NCBI RefSeq assembly: GCF_035594125.1
Contig: NC_087171.1
Span: 17,205,767-17,269,766, forward strand
DNA length: 64,000 nt
Reading direction: 5' to 3'
From: Scylla paramamosain
Lineage: Eukaryota; Arthropoda; Malacostraca; Decapoda; Portunidae
In this document: in pieces, positions 36,528 through 53,357 of the stretch
How positions within the stretch are numbered: position 1 is the first letter of the stretch
Layout: each line of letters opens with the position of its first letter
The notes under the pieces: model-generated
What the model was told of the DNA's origin: nothing
Seen by the model: only the letters and a program-made list of their open reading frames with translations
Databases searched by the model: none
Translations under genes and position numbers: made by a program

Positions 36528-36619
<92 letters not shown>
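36520..36619. repeat. (TA)n microsatellite, ~100 bp, two interruptions
   Basis: ATTA and TAAT slips near 36534 and 36582 sit roughly symmetrically, so the array is close to a perfect palindrome. Confidence 0.97.
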
Positions 36620-36622
<3 letters not shown>

Positions 36623-37198
36623 TTATAAATAGATAAATGTTGACATTCGCACTCATCTAGAAATACATTTTTAATAAATGGAGGGTGTGATATCAACTTT
36701 TTATTTTTTATTTCTTTTTTTCCTGTTTACAGGATATGACGCGTATTTTTCAAAGAATTTTACGAGGCAAGAATAAAAAAAAAATAATGACGACGAAAAA
36801 AATCACCATAAAACGATAAATACAAATGTCCTTACAGCGTTGGTCCAGAAACACAAGAAATTCCTCTAAAATATTAAACGCGTGGAATAATTCTCGTCAC
36901 TATTTTTCTTCCTTTACCTAACACGCATAACGAGTGTTTCTTAGAGAATTCAAGTTACAGAAAAGAGGATGGAAAAAATTACAGGGCAGACTCTTCCGTG
37001 CCGTTAACGCTAATGAGACACCGTGCAAGGAGCTTAGCCGCCCCGCCTGCCGTGCTCGAGTGTTATGCCGGAGCGGAGAAGAATATAAAGGGAAAAGGCA
37101 ACAAAACTGACAAGTACCAAGCTTCCGTGAATAGTACAGGTGTGTAAACAGAGATTTTCTGCCACGTTTTGTGTGTGTTTGTGTGTGTGTGTTTATGT

Positions 37199-37199
<1 letters not shown>
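36620..37199. other. Unique sequence
   Basis: A strong acceptor-like TTTTTTTCCTGTTTACAG ends at 36732, but the frame after it closes after 14 codons. CpG-containing patch at 37020-37080. No gene called. Confidence 0.4.

Positions 37200-37260
<61 letters not shown>
37200..37260. repeat. (GA)n microsatellite, 61 bp, one interruption
   Basis: Interrupted by TA near 37226; preceded by a short degenerate GT array (37171-37191). Confidence 0.97.
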
Positions 37261-37265
<5 letters not shown>

Positions 37266-38061
37266 TATTGATATTATTATTGGCTGTTAGTTTATATACT
37301 ATAAGCATTGAAAATAAAGAATAATGAGGGCAGATCCAGGAAGACCAGCCTTTTATAGAATCTGAAAGGCGCACAGCAAGGGAAGAGAAGAACACAATTC
37401 AATATACATCCACTCAACAGCTAGGGCCTCTCCACCTGGCTGGACATCAAGGAGGAGGTGGCGGCCGAGAGATATTGGCAGCTCATCTTTCCCCTCAAGC
37501 ACGCGAAGCAGAGGGAATGTTATGAAGCGAGTAATCTTTCTTATTGACATGACAAACCCGTGTACTTCTTGAAACGTTACAGAGAGAGAAAGGCGAGGGA
37601 AGACAGACGCATGAGGTAAAGAAAGAAGTATCGCCAAAACGTTAAGTTATGTAAAGGTAAAATCAGAAAAATGAGCATTGGTGATATTAATAATCATCAT
37701 TTAAATAAGGAGAAGATGAGGAGGAGGAGGAGGAGTAGGAAGATGGAGAAGAGGATGAAGGATGACAGTAATGATGATGATAATGATCGAAATGCTGCTG
37801 CTGATGATACAATTGCAATGAAAAAAGAAATAATAATAACAGTAATAATAACATCAACAACAGCAACAACAATAACAACAACAACAACAACAACAACAAC
37901 AATAACAATAGATAATAGATAGACTGGCAATTCCAAGACATTTCTCGAAGATTAAATTAAGGAGTATAAGGTGGATGGCAACGACGCCTTCTTGAAAACG
38001 AGTGACCTAACGCCGCCTGGAGGGTCGTTGGTCGGTGTTTTATTGGCACTTGCCGGAACGC
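37261..38061. other. Unique sequence with imperfect trinucleotide arrays
   Basis: GGA units near 37717-37740, GAT units near 37770-37790, and an (ACA)n of about 63 bp at 37850-37912. A - frame at 37353-37637 (94 codons) has no recognised domain. No gene called. Confidence 0.5.
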
Positions 38062-38111
38062 GGAGGAGGAGGAGGAGGAGGAGGAGGAGGAGGAGGAGGA
38101 GGAGGAGGAGG
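38062..38111. repeat. (GGA)n trinucleotide array, 50 bp
   Basis: About 16 GGA units, with AAGGAA/GGA degenerate units continuing to 38143. Confidence 0.96.
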
Positions 38112-38231
38112 AAAAGGAAAAGGAAGACGAGGAGGAGGAAGAAGTTCGTAAGAGGGAGGCAAATTCCTGGCAGGAAGCTGAGTGTGACAAAAATGCCAGT
38201 GGCCATAGGCAAGGTTCAAGGTGATATTACC

Positions 38232-38234
<3 letters not shown>

Positions 38235-38274
<40 letters not shown>

Positions 38275-38280
38275 GAGAGA

Positions 38281-38318
<38 letters not shown>
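38235..38318. repeat. (GA)n microsatellite, 84 bp, two ATG interruptions
   Basis: GATGAGAGAGA breaks at 38271 and 38281, i.e. a 10-bp repeated interruption. Confidence 0.97.
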
Positions 38319-38321
<3 letters not shown>

Positions 38322-38903
38322 ATATTCTTTGTTGTGGGAAGAGAGGTATACAGTATCTAAATATTCAAAGGCGAGGAAAGATTAAAGCCTGGAACTCGAT
38401 CTCCCTGCTGTAAAGGTATCATGTCGACCACCTTACACACGGCTCTCTCTTCCGGAACTCATCTGCACGTAGCCGATCGATTGCATCCTTTTTTGGTGCA
38501 CTTCGTTTTAGAAGCAGGAAGCAAAAGTGAGTTAAATTCTTGAAGGACACTATTGAAAGCACTGAGGAAAAGAAAGGATGATATCTTCAGTGAGGAAAGT
38601 AGAAAGGAGGAAAGAATTCATATTTTAATTTTTATCTTCACTTTCATCATTGACTTTCATGCATTATTTAAATTGACAATAAAAAGAAATACATACAAAA
38701 CTCCAAGGCACTGCGCAGACATCAAAGGATTCTGTCAGTAAAGGGAAATCTTTCTAGTTCTTTAATCGGAATATGTAGCATTTGTATTTATTGTTTTTCC
38801 ATGAATGTAGTTTGATTCCCTCCATCCACAATATAGGTAACCAAGACCATCAAGCTCTACTGTGACTTACTTATAGTTTGTTGTTATGAAACTTGCAATG
38901 ATT
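38319..38903. other. Unique sequence
   Basis: No gene recognised; a 62-codon + frame (38553-38741) has no known motif. Confidence 0.45.
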
Positions 38904-38926
38904 ACTCTCTCTCTCTCTCTCTCTCT

Positions 38927-39011
<85 letters not shown>
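38904..39011. repeat. (CT)n microsatellite, 108 bp, one interruption
   Basis: CTCTGCTCT interruption near 38928. Confidence 0.98.
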
Positions 39012-41062
<2,051 letters not shown>

Positions 41063-41197
41063 AGGATCTCGGAGGTTCTGAGCCTTAAGGGAGATGGTGA
41101 TGAAGGACGTAGGGGACACGAAATGGCTTTTATGTTGTACTGGAAGCTTATTTCGTAAATAAATAGCATACTCGGTTTGTGTAGTGTGTACCGTATG

Positions 41198-41200
<3 letters not shown>

Positions 41201-41245
<45 letters not shown>

Positions 41246-41258
41246 GTGTGTGTGTGTT
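41201..41258. repeat. (GT)n microsatellite, 58 bp, two interruptions
   Basis: GTATGTGTATG slips near 41233 and 41239. Confidence 0.97.
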
Positions 41259-41684
41259 TCTGTCTTTCCTGTTCCTCCTGGTTCTCTTTGTACCTAGCAT
41301 TACCTTGTCCTGACCCGCACATTCCCAGAGAGCACCAGTAGACCGTGTCCTACAGTAGCCTTGTGTTTCTCTTGTGTTCATATAGGCGTGATCTATTTCC
41401 TTAATTCCCTGTCTTCTTCAGTGTCCCCTCGTATCCAAGAAGTGTCGTCTCCATCTCTCTTTCTCCCCTGTGTTTTATCCCTCCTGCTCCTTAAGTACTC
41501 TATCACCAACACCGTGGCCAAACCTGTGTTCCCAATGGTGATTTACCTCTTTCATACATCACCCAGGCTTCATAATCGCACGTTTAGAAGCAGTATGCGT
41601 GTCCTGTACCCATCATGTCCCCAGCGCTGCCCTGTCTCATCCTCGCATGTCCCAGTTTCAAGTGTCTCATCTCCGCGTCCCCAG
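41259..41684. other. Unique sequence upstream of a candidate exon
   Basis: Pyrimidine-rich with overlapping + frames. The frame that continues into the candidate exon at 41685 starts at an ATG at 41615 with a hydrophobic SPALPCLILACPSFKCLI stretch, which could mimic a signal peptide if the region is not spliced. Confidence 0.35.
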
Positions 41685-41944
41685 GCGCCGTGGCGGAAAA
41701 GACCCTCACTGTCTCACGAAGCCACCAGGAAAAGTTGAGTGAAAAGTGTGGCGGAAAGGAGGAGGAGGAGGAGGAGGAAGAGAAGGTTTATGACTCATTC
41801 AGTAGTTATGAGGAGTTGAAGTGTTTACCGCCGCCACCCTCCGCTCTCTTTACCGCCCAGAAGGAAGTGTGCAAAAGTCGAATAATAGCTCGCCACGGGA
41901 TGCAATTGAACACTCCAGCTTTTGTCCTGAAGCGCCTGTGCGGG
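41685..41944 (+). CDS. Candidate coding exon, unknown protein (doubtful)
   Basis: Bounded by an acceptor-like TCTCCGCGTCCCCAG (ends 41684) and a strong donor G|GTGAGT (41945). The 260-nt frame is open: it enters with the last two bases of a codon and leaves in phase 0. The protein reads KTLTVSRSHQEKLSEKC, a short Glu run from an imperfect GGA array (41759-41777), then SRIIARHGMQLNTPAFVL near the end. Composition is more protein-like and less repetitive than most frames here. No domain recognised. It may join 42521-42568 by a 576-nt intron (phase 0 to phase 0). A chance ORF remains more likely than not. Confidence 0.2.
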
Positions 41945-41992
41945 GTGAGTGTTGGGTACGGATGGGAGGCAGAAAGTACAGTACATGTGCCT

Positions 41993-42017
41993 GTGTGTGT
42001 GTGTGTGTGTGTGTATG
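41993..42017. repeat. Short (GT)n array, ~25 bp
   Basis: GT units inside the putative intron. Confidence 0.9.
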
Positions 42018-42520
42018 TATGAGTTTTGGGTGTACATATGTATTTCTTTACCCCTTTCCGTCCGTGCCTCAATTTTTCTCTTCCCCTTTCTTCGTCTTCC
42101 CGGTGGTCTCTCTTCGGTATTAATGGACTGAGTAGTGCGGTGAAAGGCTTACGACTAGCCACTCACGAGCTCCTGCCGGCCACCGATCACATGCTGACTA
42201 CACACATCGGGAAAGAGATTAAGGTCCCCCGTTTCTTGTGCAATTCTCCATTTTGTTTCGTCTCTATATAAAGGAGTTGCAAAATGAATAATTGAAATTC
42301 TTACCATGTACACTCACCTTTTAAACAAAATCATTAGGTCTGTCGTCGAGGATAGGCACAGAATAGCAAGCAGGATAATGATCAGGCAGGATAACAAGGG
42401 GGATGATGAGACACGGGATAACAATGAGGAGGATGAGAACGAGGAAATAGTTTGTTACCTTGTTTACGTGATGAGTTCCTACAAGTCACGCTGCCAATAA
42501 GCATTCTGGCTTCTTTGCAG

Positions 42521-42568
42521 GTATCGCCACACGTGCAAGTAACCACACAGCTCCACACACGACAATAA
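42521..42568 (+). CDS. Candidate terminal exon with overlapping poly(A) signal (doubtful)
   Basis: GCATTCTGGCTTCTTTGCAG ends at 42520, a good acceptor. In phase 0 the frame reads VSPHVQVTTQLHTRQ and stops at TAA 42566-42568. The stop lies inside AATAAA (42564-42569), the canonical polyadenylation hexamer. Supports, but does not prove, the 3' end of a short transcript with 41685-41944. Confidence 0.15.
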   Translation, partial: VSPHVQVTTQLHTRQ

Positions 42569-43138
42569 AAGACACAACGCCAAAAAAAAAAAAAGCCCCG
42601 AAATTATTATAAAAAAAAATATATTAATGCATTTAGTGTGCCAATGGGAATGAAAAGAAGCGGCAGATCTGAGAAGGGTGAGAAAAGAAGAAAAAAGAAA
42701 GGTAGCGATGAAGAGTACAGCGAAGGAAGGCGGCGAAAGATGAAGTGCTGGGACCGAAGTATTTTTTGCACCATGTCACAGAAATATCAGAAAACCATCG
42801 TGAAGGGTACGGAGGTGGAAAGAGGGGTAGGGTGGGCGCCTCCGAGTCATGGGTGGCGGGGATTCTCCTGTAGAGGAGGATGGAGGGAGGGCAGGAAGAG
42901 GTGAAGCGGCACGACATCTGCAGCCGACGCTAAAGTAAGTTTGGCAGTAAGAAGACATCTTTAACCTTCGTCTCAGCCCGGAAGGAAAGAAATAATAAGA
43001 GTGAAGGTAGTATGATGTGAAGGGTGACGGTCCTCTCCCTCCCTCCCTTCCTCTTTACCTCCCTCTCTCCCTCTTCCTTGTCATCACTGTCATCCTGTCA
43101 AGGAGGGAGTGAGGTGAGGGTCTGAAAGTGACAGTGAC

Positions 43139-43141
<3 letters not shown>
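42569..43141. other. Purine-rich, then unique sequence
   Basis: A-runs at 42583-42594 and 42613-42620. A 88-codon + frame at 42638-42904 is Arg/Lys/Gly-rich because of GGA/AAG composition. No gene called. Confidence 0.4.

Positions 43142-43220
<79 letters not shown>
43142..43220. repeat. (CT)n microsatellite, 79 bp
   Basis: Pure CT tract. Confidence 0.98.
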
Positions 43221-43225
<5 letters not shown>

Positions 43226-44917
43226 TTTTGTTTCTATCTTTTTTTTTTTCTGCCTTCATCTCTTAGCGATAGTGTTCAAGTCGCACCCGAATCCGTAATG
43301 ACTAGAGATCTATGCGTTTATGATTAGAGAAGTGAATGAACATTGGTTTCTATGTAAAGTCTCTGTAAAGGTTTCTCATTTATATATTTTATTTTTCTCG
43401 TTTCCTCTTAAAAAAATAAATAAATAGAAACGTAGGACTTTTAATGTTGATGCGTCCGACAGGAGAAGGAAACTTTTGCTTACCTCGCAATTTGTCTGCT
43501 GCTGCTTCCGCCTGATGACGATGAGACGCTGCCTGGCTGTTCGCAAATGAAGGATGGGGGAAAAATGTACCCTGACTGATGGTTGTTTTGGATTATCGTG
43601 TTCCATCCTCCTCTTCCTTAATTGCAAGTACGGGAATGATAAATTTTGAGTTTTTGGGAGTGGAAATTAAAGGGTTTGAGATGTGGTGCTGTCTTAAACT
43701 GTGTCATGATGGGTCCTTGAGTATAATTTAATTTCTAACTGTAGATTGATGGTGATAATTAAGTTGATGCTCTTGATAATAATAGTAATAATAATGGCAA
43801 TGATATCGATGATGATGACGACGACGATAATGTCAGCAATAATAATCCAACTCTGCACAAATAACTCTTTGAACACCGGCTATTTTACAGAAAAGTGATA
43901 AATATATAAGCTGGCGGTGCATCAAACTCCACTCCCTTCTACTGTTCAGCTAACTACACACGCGAGATACCAGGGAATGTTTGCGAGAGTTGGGCATAGG
44001 GTGAAGTTTGTGTCTTGCGAGGCTTCCAGCTGTTCTCTACGTACGAGGAGTTTGTTGTCATATCATTATTTCGAGCAAGTTGCGTCTCGAGTTGATTCTA
44101 GATATAAGTTTTCTTTTCAGCACTCGCCTCGCTATTGTTGTGGATCAAAGGAGTCGTTTCTGAGGAGCACAGGTGAAGAGTCCAAACACACGCCAGCCCC
44201 TCTCTCTTGTTCCTCGGCGGCGCCTCCTCCTTCCTCGCTTGCCGCTTGTACAGCCATACCACGTCCGTCTGTAGCTGCGTATATGTGCATAACGTGCGTC
44301 TGAGCTAAATGAAAAGAAAAAATGAAAATATTGTTAGAAACGATGGAAATATTTATTTCGTCAGAGGCAAGGATTTCATAATTGAAGAAGAGATAAAAGC
44401 GTGAGTAAAACTAGTTGTCGATTCTCTTTATTTTAAAATATCGAGAATGTGTTATTTGAAAATACCTCGTCTGCGCATTTTTGAGTTTAGACAAACAAAC
44501 ATCGAGGAAAAAAGACTGAACCACATCCATACCTCATAGGGTAATATTTTGAAGCACACAAAATCCAACGTTTCTTGTTCGGAAATAGCAATCTAAAAAT
44601 ATAACCCTCCATGCATTTTCAGAGGCATACGATCATCAAAAGAAATAAACCACCATTACTCGTGCATGCAGGTGGTAGGCCGCGGGAGGTGAGGTGGAGG
44701 GCGTGCTGTGGAGGCAGGACTGTGTGGCTAACTATTGGTTTGTTGGTCTCTCATTCTGTATCCTCGTATATTTCACACTCGCGTCAGGAAAAAAAAATCT
44801 CAGGACAAATTTCAAAAACTAATATAGAAGTTTTCTTCCCCAAAGCTTCATAGTTTTTCTTTTCTCTTACTGCGACACAAAATGACACAAGTGGAATTCT
44901 CTCCTGTCGTCCCACAG
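43221..44917. other. SSR-poor sequence with unrecognised open frames
   Basis: The + frame 43917-44303 (128 codons) is SSR-free and Ser/Cys-rich, without a known domain or splice support. On - a donor-like GAG|GTAAGC is present at about 43488. ATA/GAT-rich words at 43785-43830. No gene called. Confidence 0.4.
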
Positions 44918-45181
44918 GTAAGGCCGGGGGTTGAGGTGAGAATTTTTGAGCATTTAAGTGACAGCAGGAGGCGGGCGGCTGGCGCCGTGAATTTTCGGGG
45001 ATTAGCGGGGCAGAATGCGAGATATTTGGCGGTGATGCGAAAGTCGAGTTATTATTGGGACTTCTCAACCCATCTCGTAGCATGTGCAGGATTTCAGAAA
45101 AAGCTCCTCGTGTTTCTTTTTCTATTTGTCTTTACTTTTCGGAAGCGAGTAATTGCAGCGGACGCCAGTGTTGTAATACGA
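44918..45181 (+). CDS. Candidate internal coding exon, unknown protein (doubtful)
   Basis: An acceptor-like TTCTCTCCTGTCGTCCCACAG ends at 44917 and a perfect donor GTAAGT starts at 45182. Between them 264 nt are open in phase 0-0 (88 codons): VRPGVEVRIFEHLSDSRR near the start, SRRRAAGAVNFRGLAGQ in the GC-rich centre, and a hydrophobic LLVFLFLFVFTF flanked by Lys/Arg near the end that could be a membrane segment. It then fits a 95-nt intron and a terminal exon at 45277-45390. No family recognised. Because the exon begins GTAAGG, the acceptor could instead be a recursive splice site. Confidence 0.22.
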
Positions 45182-45276
45182 GTAAGTTTGTAGCATTTGT
45201 TGCCAGGACAATGAAAGTTTTCCTTCCTGTTATAATAGAGAAGCTATGATATTTTTCTCTCCCGTACGTGTTACAG

Positions 45277-45390
45277 GTATCCCCTAACAGCAGTAAGTTT
45301 AACATGTTCAAGTCACAAACATATACTCTAACCTCAGATCTCTGTTTCTCAGTGCGAAATTACTGGGCAACGAACAGTAATATTTCATAG
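45277..45390 (+). CDS. Candidate terminal exon following a 95-nt intron (doubtful)
   Basis: TTTTTCTCTCCCGTACGTGTTACAG ends at 45276, a usable acceptor. The phase-0 frame reads [18 protein letters not shown], then 19 further codons ending in a TAG at 45388-45390. With 44918-45181 it would form a 125-residue C-terminal piece. No poly(A) hexamer is seen within the next ~150 bp. Confidence 0.17.
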   Translation, partial: VSPNSSKFNMFKSQTYTLTSDLCFSVRNYWATNSNIS

Positions 45391-45546
45391 TCGTGCATCC
45401 TTCAATGGATTTCGAATCAGTTTCGCCAGTAACTGTTTCCTCTGGAAATTTAGCCCTGATCGTTTTGGTTTGGACTGTGGCAGGTCGCTTCCTTCCTCCA
45501 GAACCACCGTCTTCCTGATTCCTCATGGTGCCGGAGTTGGTGACTG

Positions 45547-45926
<380 letters not shown>

Positions 45927-46012
<86 letters not shown>
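45927..46012. repeat. (CT)n microsatellite, 86 bp
   Basis: Pure CT tract, 285 bp before a GA tract of similar length on the same strand. Confidence 0.98.
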
Positions 46013-46014
<2 letters not shown>

Positions 46015-46294
46015 GCCATTTCTGCTTTCTCCTAGTAGTGTTGGCTGTCTCCACTTTTGTTTCTTGCTCATTAATTAATTACTCGGATAGATAATAAATA
46101 ACAGAAGACCAGAAGTCTGTTATGAGTTTTTTTTTCCCCCATTAGGTTTAGAAAAAAAGTGCTCAAACACAAATAAATGAACTGGAGGATAGGATACGAA
46201 GTCGGGAAGAGTATTCAGGAAAAGGCATTTTGAGAATTGAAGACGCGCACCATGAATAAGGCAACAGTATAAGTCATCCGAAGAATAACGGAGG

Positions 46295-46297
<3 letters not shown>

Positions 46298-46375
<78 letters not shown>
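46298..46375. repeat. (GA)n microsatellite, 78 bp
   Basis: Pure GA tract. Confidence 0.98.
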
Positions 46376-46378
<3 letters not shown>

Positions 46379-47592
46379 GCTCAGAAAGCAAGGCAGTATT
46401 AGATATTTCACAAGAAACTGCTAGGAAAACAAACCAAACATTCCCTTAGAAAAATAAGATGATTGCCAGAAAATTGCTTTTACGGAAAACATAATAAACG
46501 CCTTAGTAAACCTCTCATACGTCGAAAGACTTCTCAGAGGCCTTAGATTTATCCATGAGTTTAATCTGAAAAACTACTGCAGCTTCACTTCCTCGAAGGG
46601 GAGTGAATGCAGAGACATTTCCAGCAAAAAGGAAAAGTTGCAGATTTTGACGAAACGATTTGAGTCGACAGGATATGAGCACATAAGCACAACTTTAGGA
46701 AATTATTATGAGGATGCCGCATCTAATGTAAGTGTTTGAAGGTATCGTGAGAGGAAGACCTTAAATAGGTTATAGCTTACCTCTTAAAAATAAACGTGAG
46801 GAGAAAGAGGAAGAGCATAAAATCGACATCCACCTAGTTAGGAATTCATTTGCAGAATCAAAAGATGGCAATTTTTCGTACAGCTAAAATATATGAATTA
46901 TGTGCAGGATAAACTTCCCTAAAGGTTAACATGCAGAATTAAACCCAATACTAAACCATGGTGCCTTTGGGGAGGAATTCTCAACCTTTCATTTATTATT
47001 TACCTCTGCTAGATACATTTTCCATTTCTTCTTTTACTCCCATACAAAAATAAAGGCAAAAAAAAAAAAAAAAAGAAAACACATTTATTGTTTAGGTTCA
47101 TGTACGTATTCATAATAATGTGTCAGTGAGAAATCCCTGGATGGAGGTGCAGTTCTACATGCCTACTAAATTAACATCCAATTATTAAGTAAGGCAATAA
47201 TTTATCCCATACCATGTCATTTTTTTTACCCCATGGGATGAATTTACTCCCGGCTGAGAGTCACTGGCTTAGGGCTTTCCATATGCTTCCCTCATCTCCA
47301 CATTGACCATTGGCTGATATTTCACAAAGGGGAACTAAAAATGTTGATGCATAATCGAGGAGCAAGTCACCTTTAATGATGTCCGATGTTCTGAACTGTC
47401 TGCAACATTTTATCGCCGCTTATTTAATTGCTGACCTCATAAAGGGAGTTTTATAGCCTGTCATTTTTCCCTCCCATTTTTAGTAAAACAACAGTATCGC
47501 GTGGCGCCATGCATGCAGTGATCACCAGGGGATATTCCACGGCTGATTTTTTTATTCCCAGTCTTCATTTACTAACTCTTGGTCTAAAATCA

Positions 47593-47596
<4 letters not shown>
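46376..47596. other. Long SSR-free AT-rich sequence
   Basis: A-run at 47059-47074. No frame of note and nothing recognised. Confidence 0.5.

Positions 47597-47680
<84 letters not shown>
47597..47680. repeat. (CT)n microsatellite, 84 bp
   Basis: Pure CT tract. Confidence 0.98.
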
Positions 47681-47683
<3 letters not shown>

Positions 47684-47907
47684 CAACAATAAATTAGTCT
47701 CCTGAACCAGGTAATGGTGCCCTTTTTATCTTCTGCAGGTTGGCTTGTGGCTTCCCTTCACAAAACTTGTTGCGTATCATCACGTTTGGCGTACATTCAT
47801 ACATACATACATACATCTCATTCCTGCAAACCTCAGTCGGAAAATGGAACATCTCTTTAATACTAAAAAAAAAAAAAAGGTTAATTCTAGTATTTTTCAC
47901 TTATTAC

Positions 47908-47909
<2 letters not shown>

Positions 47910-47992
<83 letters not shown>
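47910..47992. repeat. (CA)n microsatellite, 83 bp
   Basis: Pure CA. A short (CATA)n of about four units lies at 47796-47813 and an A-run at 47865-47877. Confidence 0.98.
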
Positions 47993-47993
<1 letters not shown>

Positions 47994-48830
47994 CGTTCGT
48001 ATTTTTCTCCACTCAGTCACAAGCAGGAATGGAAAGGCAGATGAGCATTTTTTCCGCCCTCTGAATTCCTAATTGTAATCCTTGACCAAACTCATTCCTG
48101 TGTATCCAAAAAGGCACTCCTAACTTATGTATGAACAGATTGCATTCAAGAGTGGCTCGCAGGTGGACATCCGAAGCACTGGCAGACGAACAGACGAAAT
48201 AGAATACGGGCTGTAAAGAAAAAGAAAAAAAAAAATACCCCACCATCATTTCACAATAGTAAGTGGCGTTCCAAAGAGTATTCGAAAGTCATCGCTGGGA
48301 GCATGAGCGGATACAGACATGAAGACACAGGCAGCAATAGCAGAGAGGGAGGGAATGGAAGGAGGGAGGGAACAGGCAGTTTAGTCCAGCAGGAGCCAAT
48401 TGTTTCTCAAATTCACCTCATTGTCATGCATGAGATCCGAGGCATATCGACTTCCCCTTCCTGTTACTCTCCCTTCCCTTCCTCCCTCCCTCTCTGTGTC
48501 TCGCTCTCTCCCTGCCTCTCCCGAAACCTTGCTGTCCTTCCTCTGCACATTTCTCCCTTTCCGCCTTAACATCTTTCTCCTCCTCTCCCTCCTCGTTCTT
48601 CCTGAATCTCAGCTGTTTGTATGTGTTGGGAAGGGGTCGAGGATGCTACGTGGTTGATTAATAATTATACAGCAAAGGAAGTAAGCTAAGAGGATGTGCA
48701 TTTAAGTTCCCATGAATGCTCGCAGGGAGAACGTTCCTGGTGTCATGAGGGAATGGTGTATGTTCTGCCAAGTAGCAAGTCAGGAAGTTGTAATGGAAAT
48801 AATAGTCATTTACTTGTACATAGTGTAGTG

Positions 48831-48863
<33 letters not shown>

Positions 48864-49916
48864 ATTGTAAAGACAGTGGTATTCTTTTCTCTTTTAGTTA
48901 TTATAGAAGTAGCAATAATAGTTGTAGTAGAAGTAGTGGTAATGTGGTAGTGGTGGTAGTATTATTAGTACTAGTTTCAGTAGTACCAATAGCAGGAGCA
49001 GTAGTAATAGTGATAATACTGGTGGCAGTAGTGGATTCTCCTGGAATTCCAATCAGACAAAAGTTCCAGATTTTTTGTTGAAATTATCATACTTTCATTG
49101 CAAATTTTCACCCTTTCACTGCGGTATGGAACAATTCACAGCACTAGAAGCAATGTATAGAGTCTTTGTAAGCGTCTACAAGAAAGATGGGTATATAAAG
49201 AACAGATTTTGCAATTTCTAGCCAGTAGTTTGTTTGGAGGTTGCTGTAAGACAAGAAAATATGTCTCGGAGTGGATATTGATTAAGGAAACATGTGCCAG
49301 ATAACAATAAAAGGGTGTTTTTCAAAAAGAAGAGACGAAAGACCCATTGTACTCGTCCATTAAAATTCAGGATTTCCGAATGGCCGAATAAATGAGAAAT
49401 TTCTATCGGTGTCACGAGAATCCTTTCTTTCCTTAATTGGCCGCGGGATTTTGGACTCAGCAACTGTGTTTTGTATCGGAATGTATTGTTACTTCTGTAC
49501 ATTCGTTACGTGTACACAGAAATATGTCATTCTCAGAGTTCATGTTATTATTAGTTGTTGGGAAAATGATGTGTTGAATACTGGAGATTAAGAGGAAAAG
49601 CAAACATGTCAACTGATGTGATATTAAACCCTCACTCATACCAAAACATTTAGGAGCGATTTCCTATATTTGGTAGTGAATTGGTGTTGATGGATTTTGT
49701 CGCAGTATTATTTGAGCTTTTGAACTGGAAAAATATTATTTATGTGGCATTTTCACGTTTCCTTCTCACGCTTTATAGATTTCGTATAACATTTCATCGG
49801 GAAGCAGCATCAGCAGCCATTTTCAAATCCAAACATTCTTTATCTACCTCTCCATCAGAAACAAATTGGAAACACTGAAACGCTGAGTAATGACATCTGC
49901 TTCTTGGAAAGGAAGT
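47993..49916. other. Unique sequence with an AGT-rich patch
   Basis: (AGT)n of about eleven units at 48830-48863, continuing as degenerate GTA/AAT words to about 49020. Pyrimidine-rich near 48450-48600. Frames of 60-94 codons lack known domains. No gene recognised. Confidence 0.45.
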
Positions 49917-49967
49917 ACTTATCACATGTATAAACTTATCACATGTATAAACTTATCACATGTATAA
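49917..49967. repeat. 17-bp minisatellite, three perfect copies
   Basis: ACTTATCACATGTATAA occurs three times in direct tandem without a mismatch. Each unit contains the palindrome ACATGT. Confidence 0.96.
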
Positions 49968-50022
49968 ACGAGTATTACTTCAAAACATTTCCAGAATAAT
50001 TACAAAAAGAAAACGTACACGA

Positions 50023-50097
<75 letters not shown>
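50023..50097. repeat. (AC)n microsatellite, 75 bp
   Basis: Pure AC, 46 bp before a GA tract. Confidence 0.98.
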
Positions 50098-50098
<1 letters not shown>

Positions 50099-50143
50099 TT
50101 TATAAGTATGTTTTTTTTTTTTTAAGAGACTGAAGGCTGACAC

Positions 50144-50205
<62 letters not shown>
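50144..50205. repeat. (GA)n microsatellite, 62 bp
   Basis: Pure AG/GA tract. Confidence 0.97.
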
Positions 50206-53022
<2,817 letters not shown>

Positions 53023-53284
53023 GACCTGTTGATCCGAAACAAACCATCAGTATAAGTGGCATATATTCGGCTGTGGGAGGAAAGTTCACATCATAACAAA
53101 TCAACCTTTGTTTTCAGAGTATTGTTCCGTGATAAATAGTTAATTAAATCCAGTGCACGGTATATCACGGTGGCCACAAATGATGTGGAGGTTGCCATGG
53201 TAACCGTTACTCAGAGCATCTGTAACTCTCAAAATTAAAAGCAGCCAACATAAAAGAATATAATGTACTGTGGTGCATACAAAG

Positions 53285-53285
<1 letters not shown>

Positions 53286-53354
<69 letters not shown>
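53286..53354. repeat. (AC)n microsatellite, 69 bp
   Basis: Pure AC tract. Confidence 0.98.

Positions 53355-53357
<3 letters not shown>

Noticed and set aside
36714..36774. Exon after the strong acceptor at 36732
   Set aside because: The frame closes after about 14 codons in A-rich sequence and no donor follows.
43917..44303. 128-codon SSR-free plus-strand frame
   Set aside because: No domain, no supporting splice sites or poly(A) signal, composition close to the surrounding DNA.
49917..49967. CRISPR-like direct repeats
   Set aside because: Units are directly adjacent with no spacers, only three copies, and the DNA is eukaryotic.
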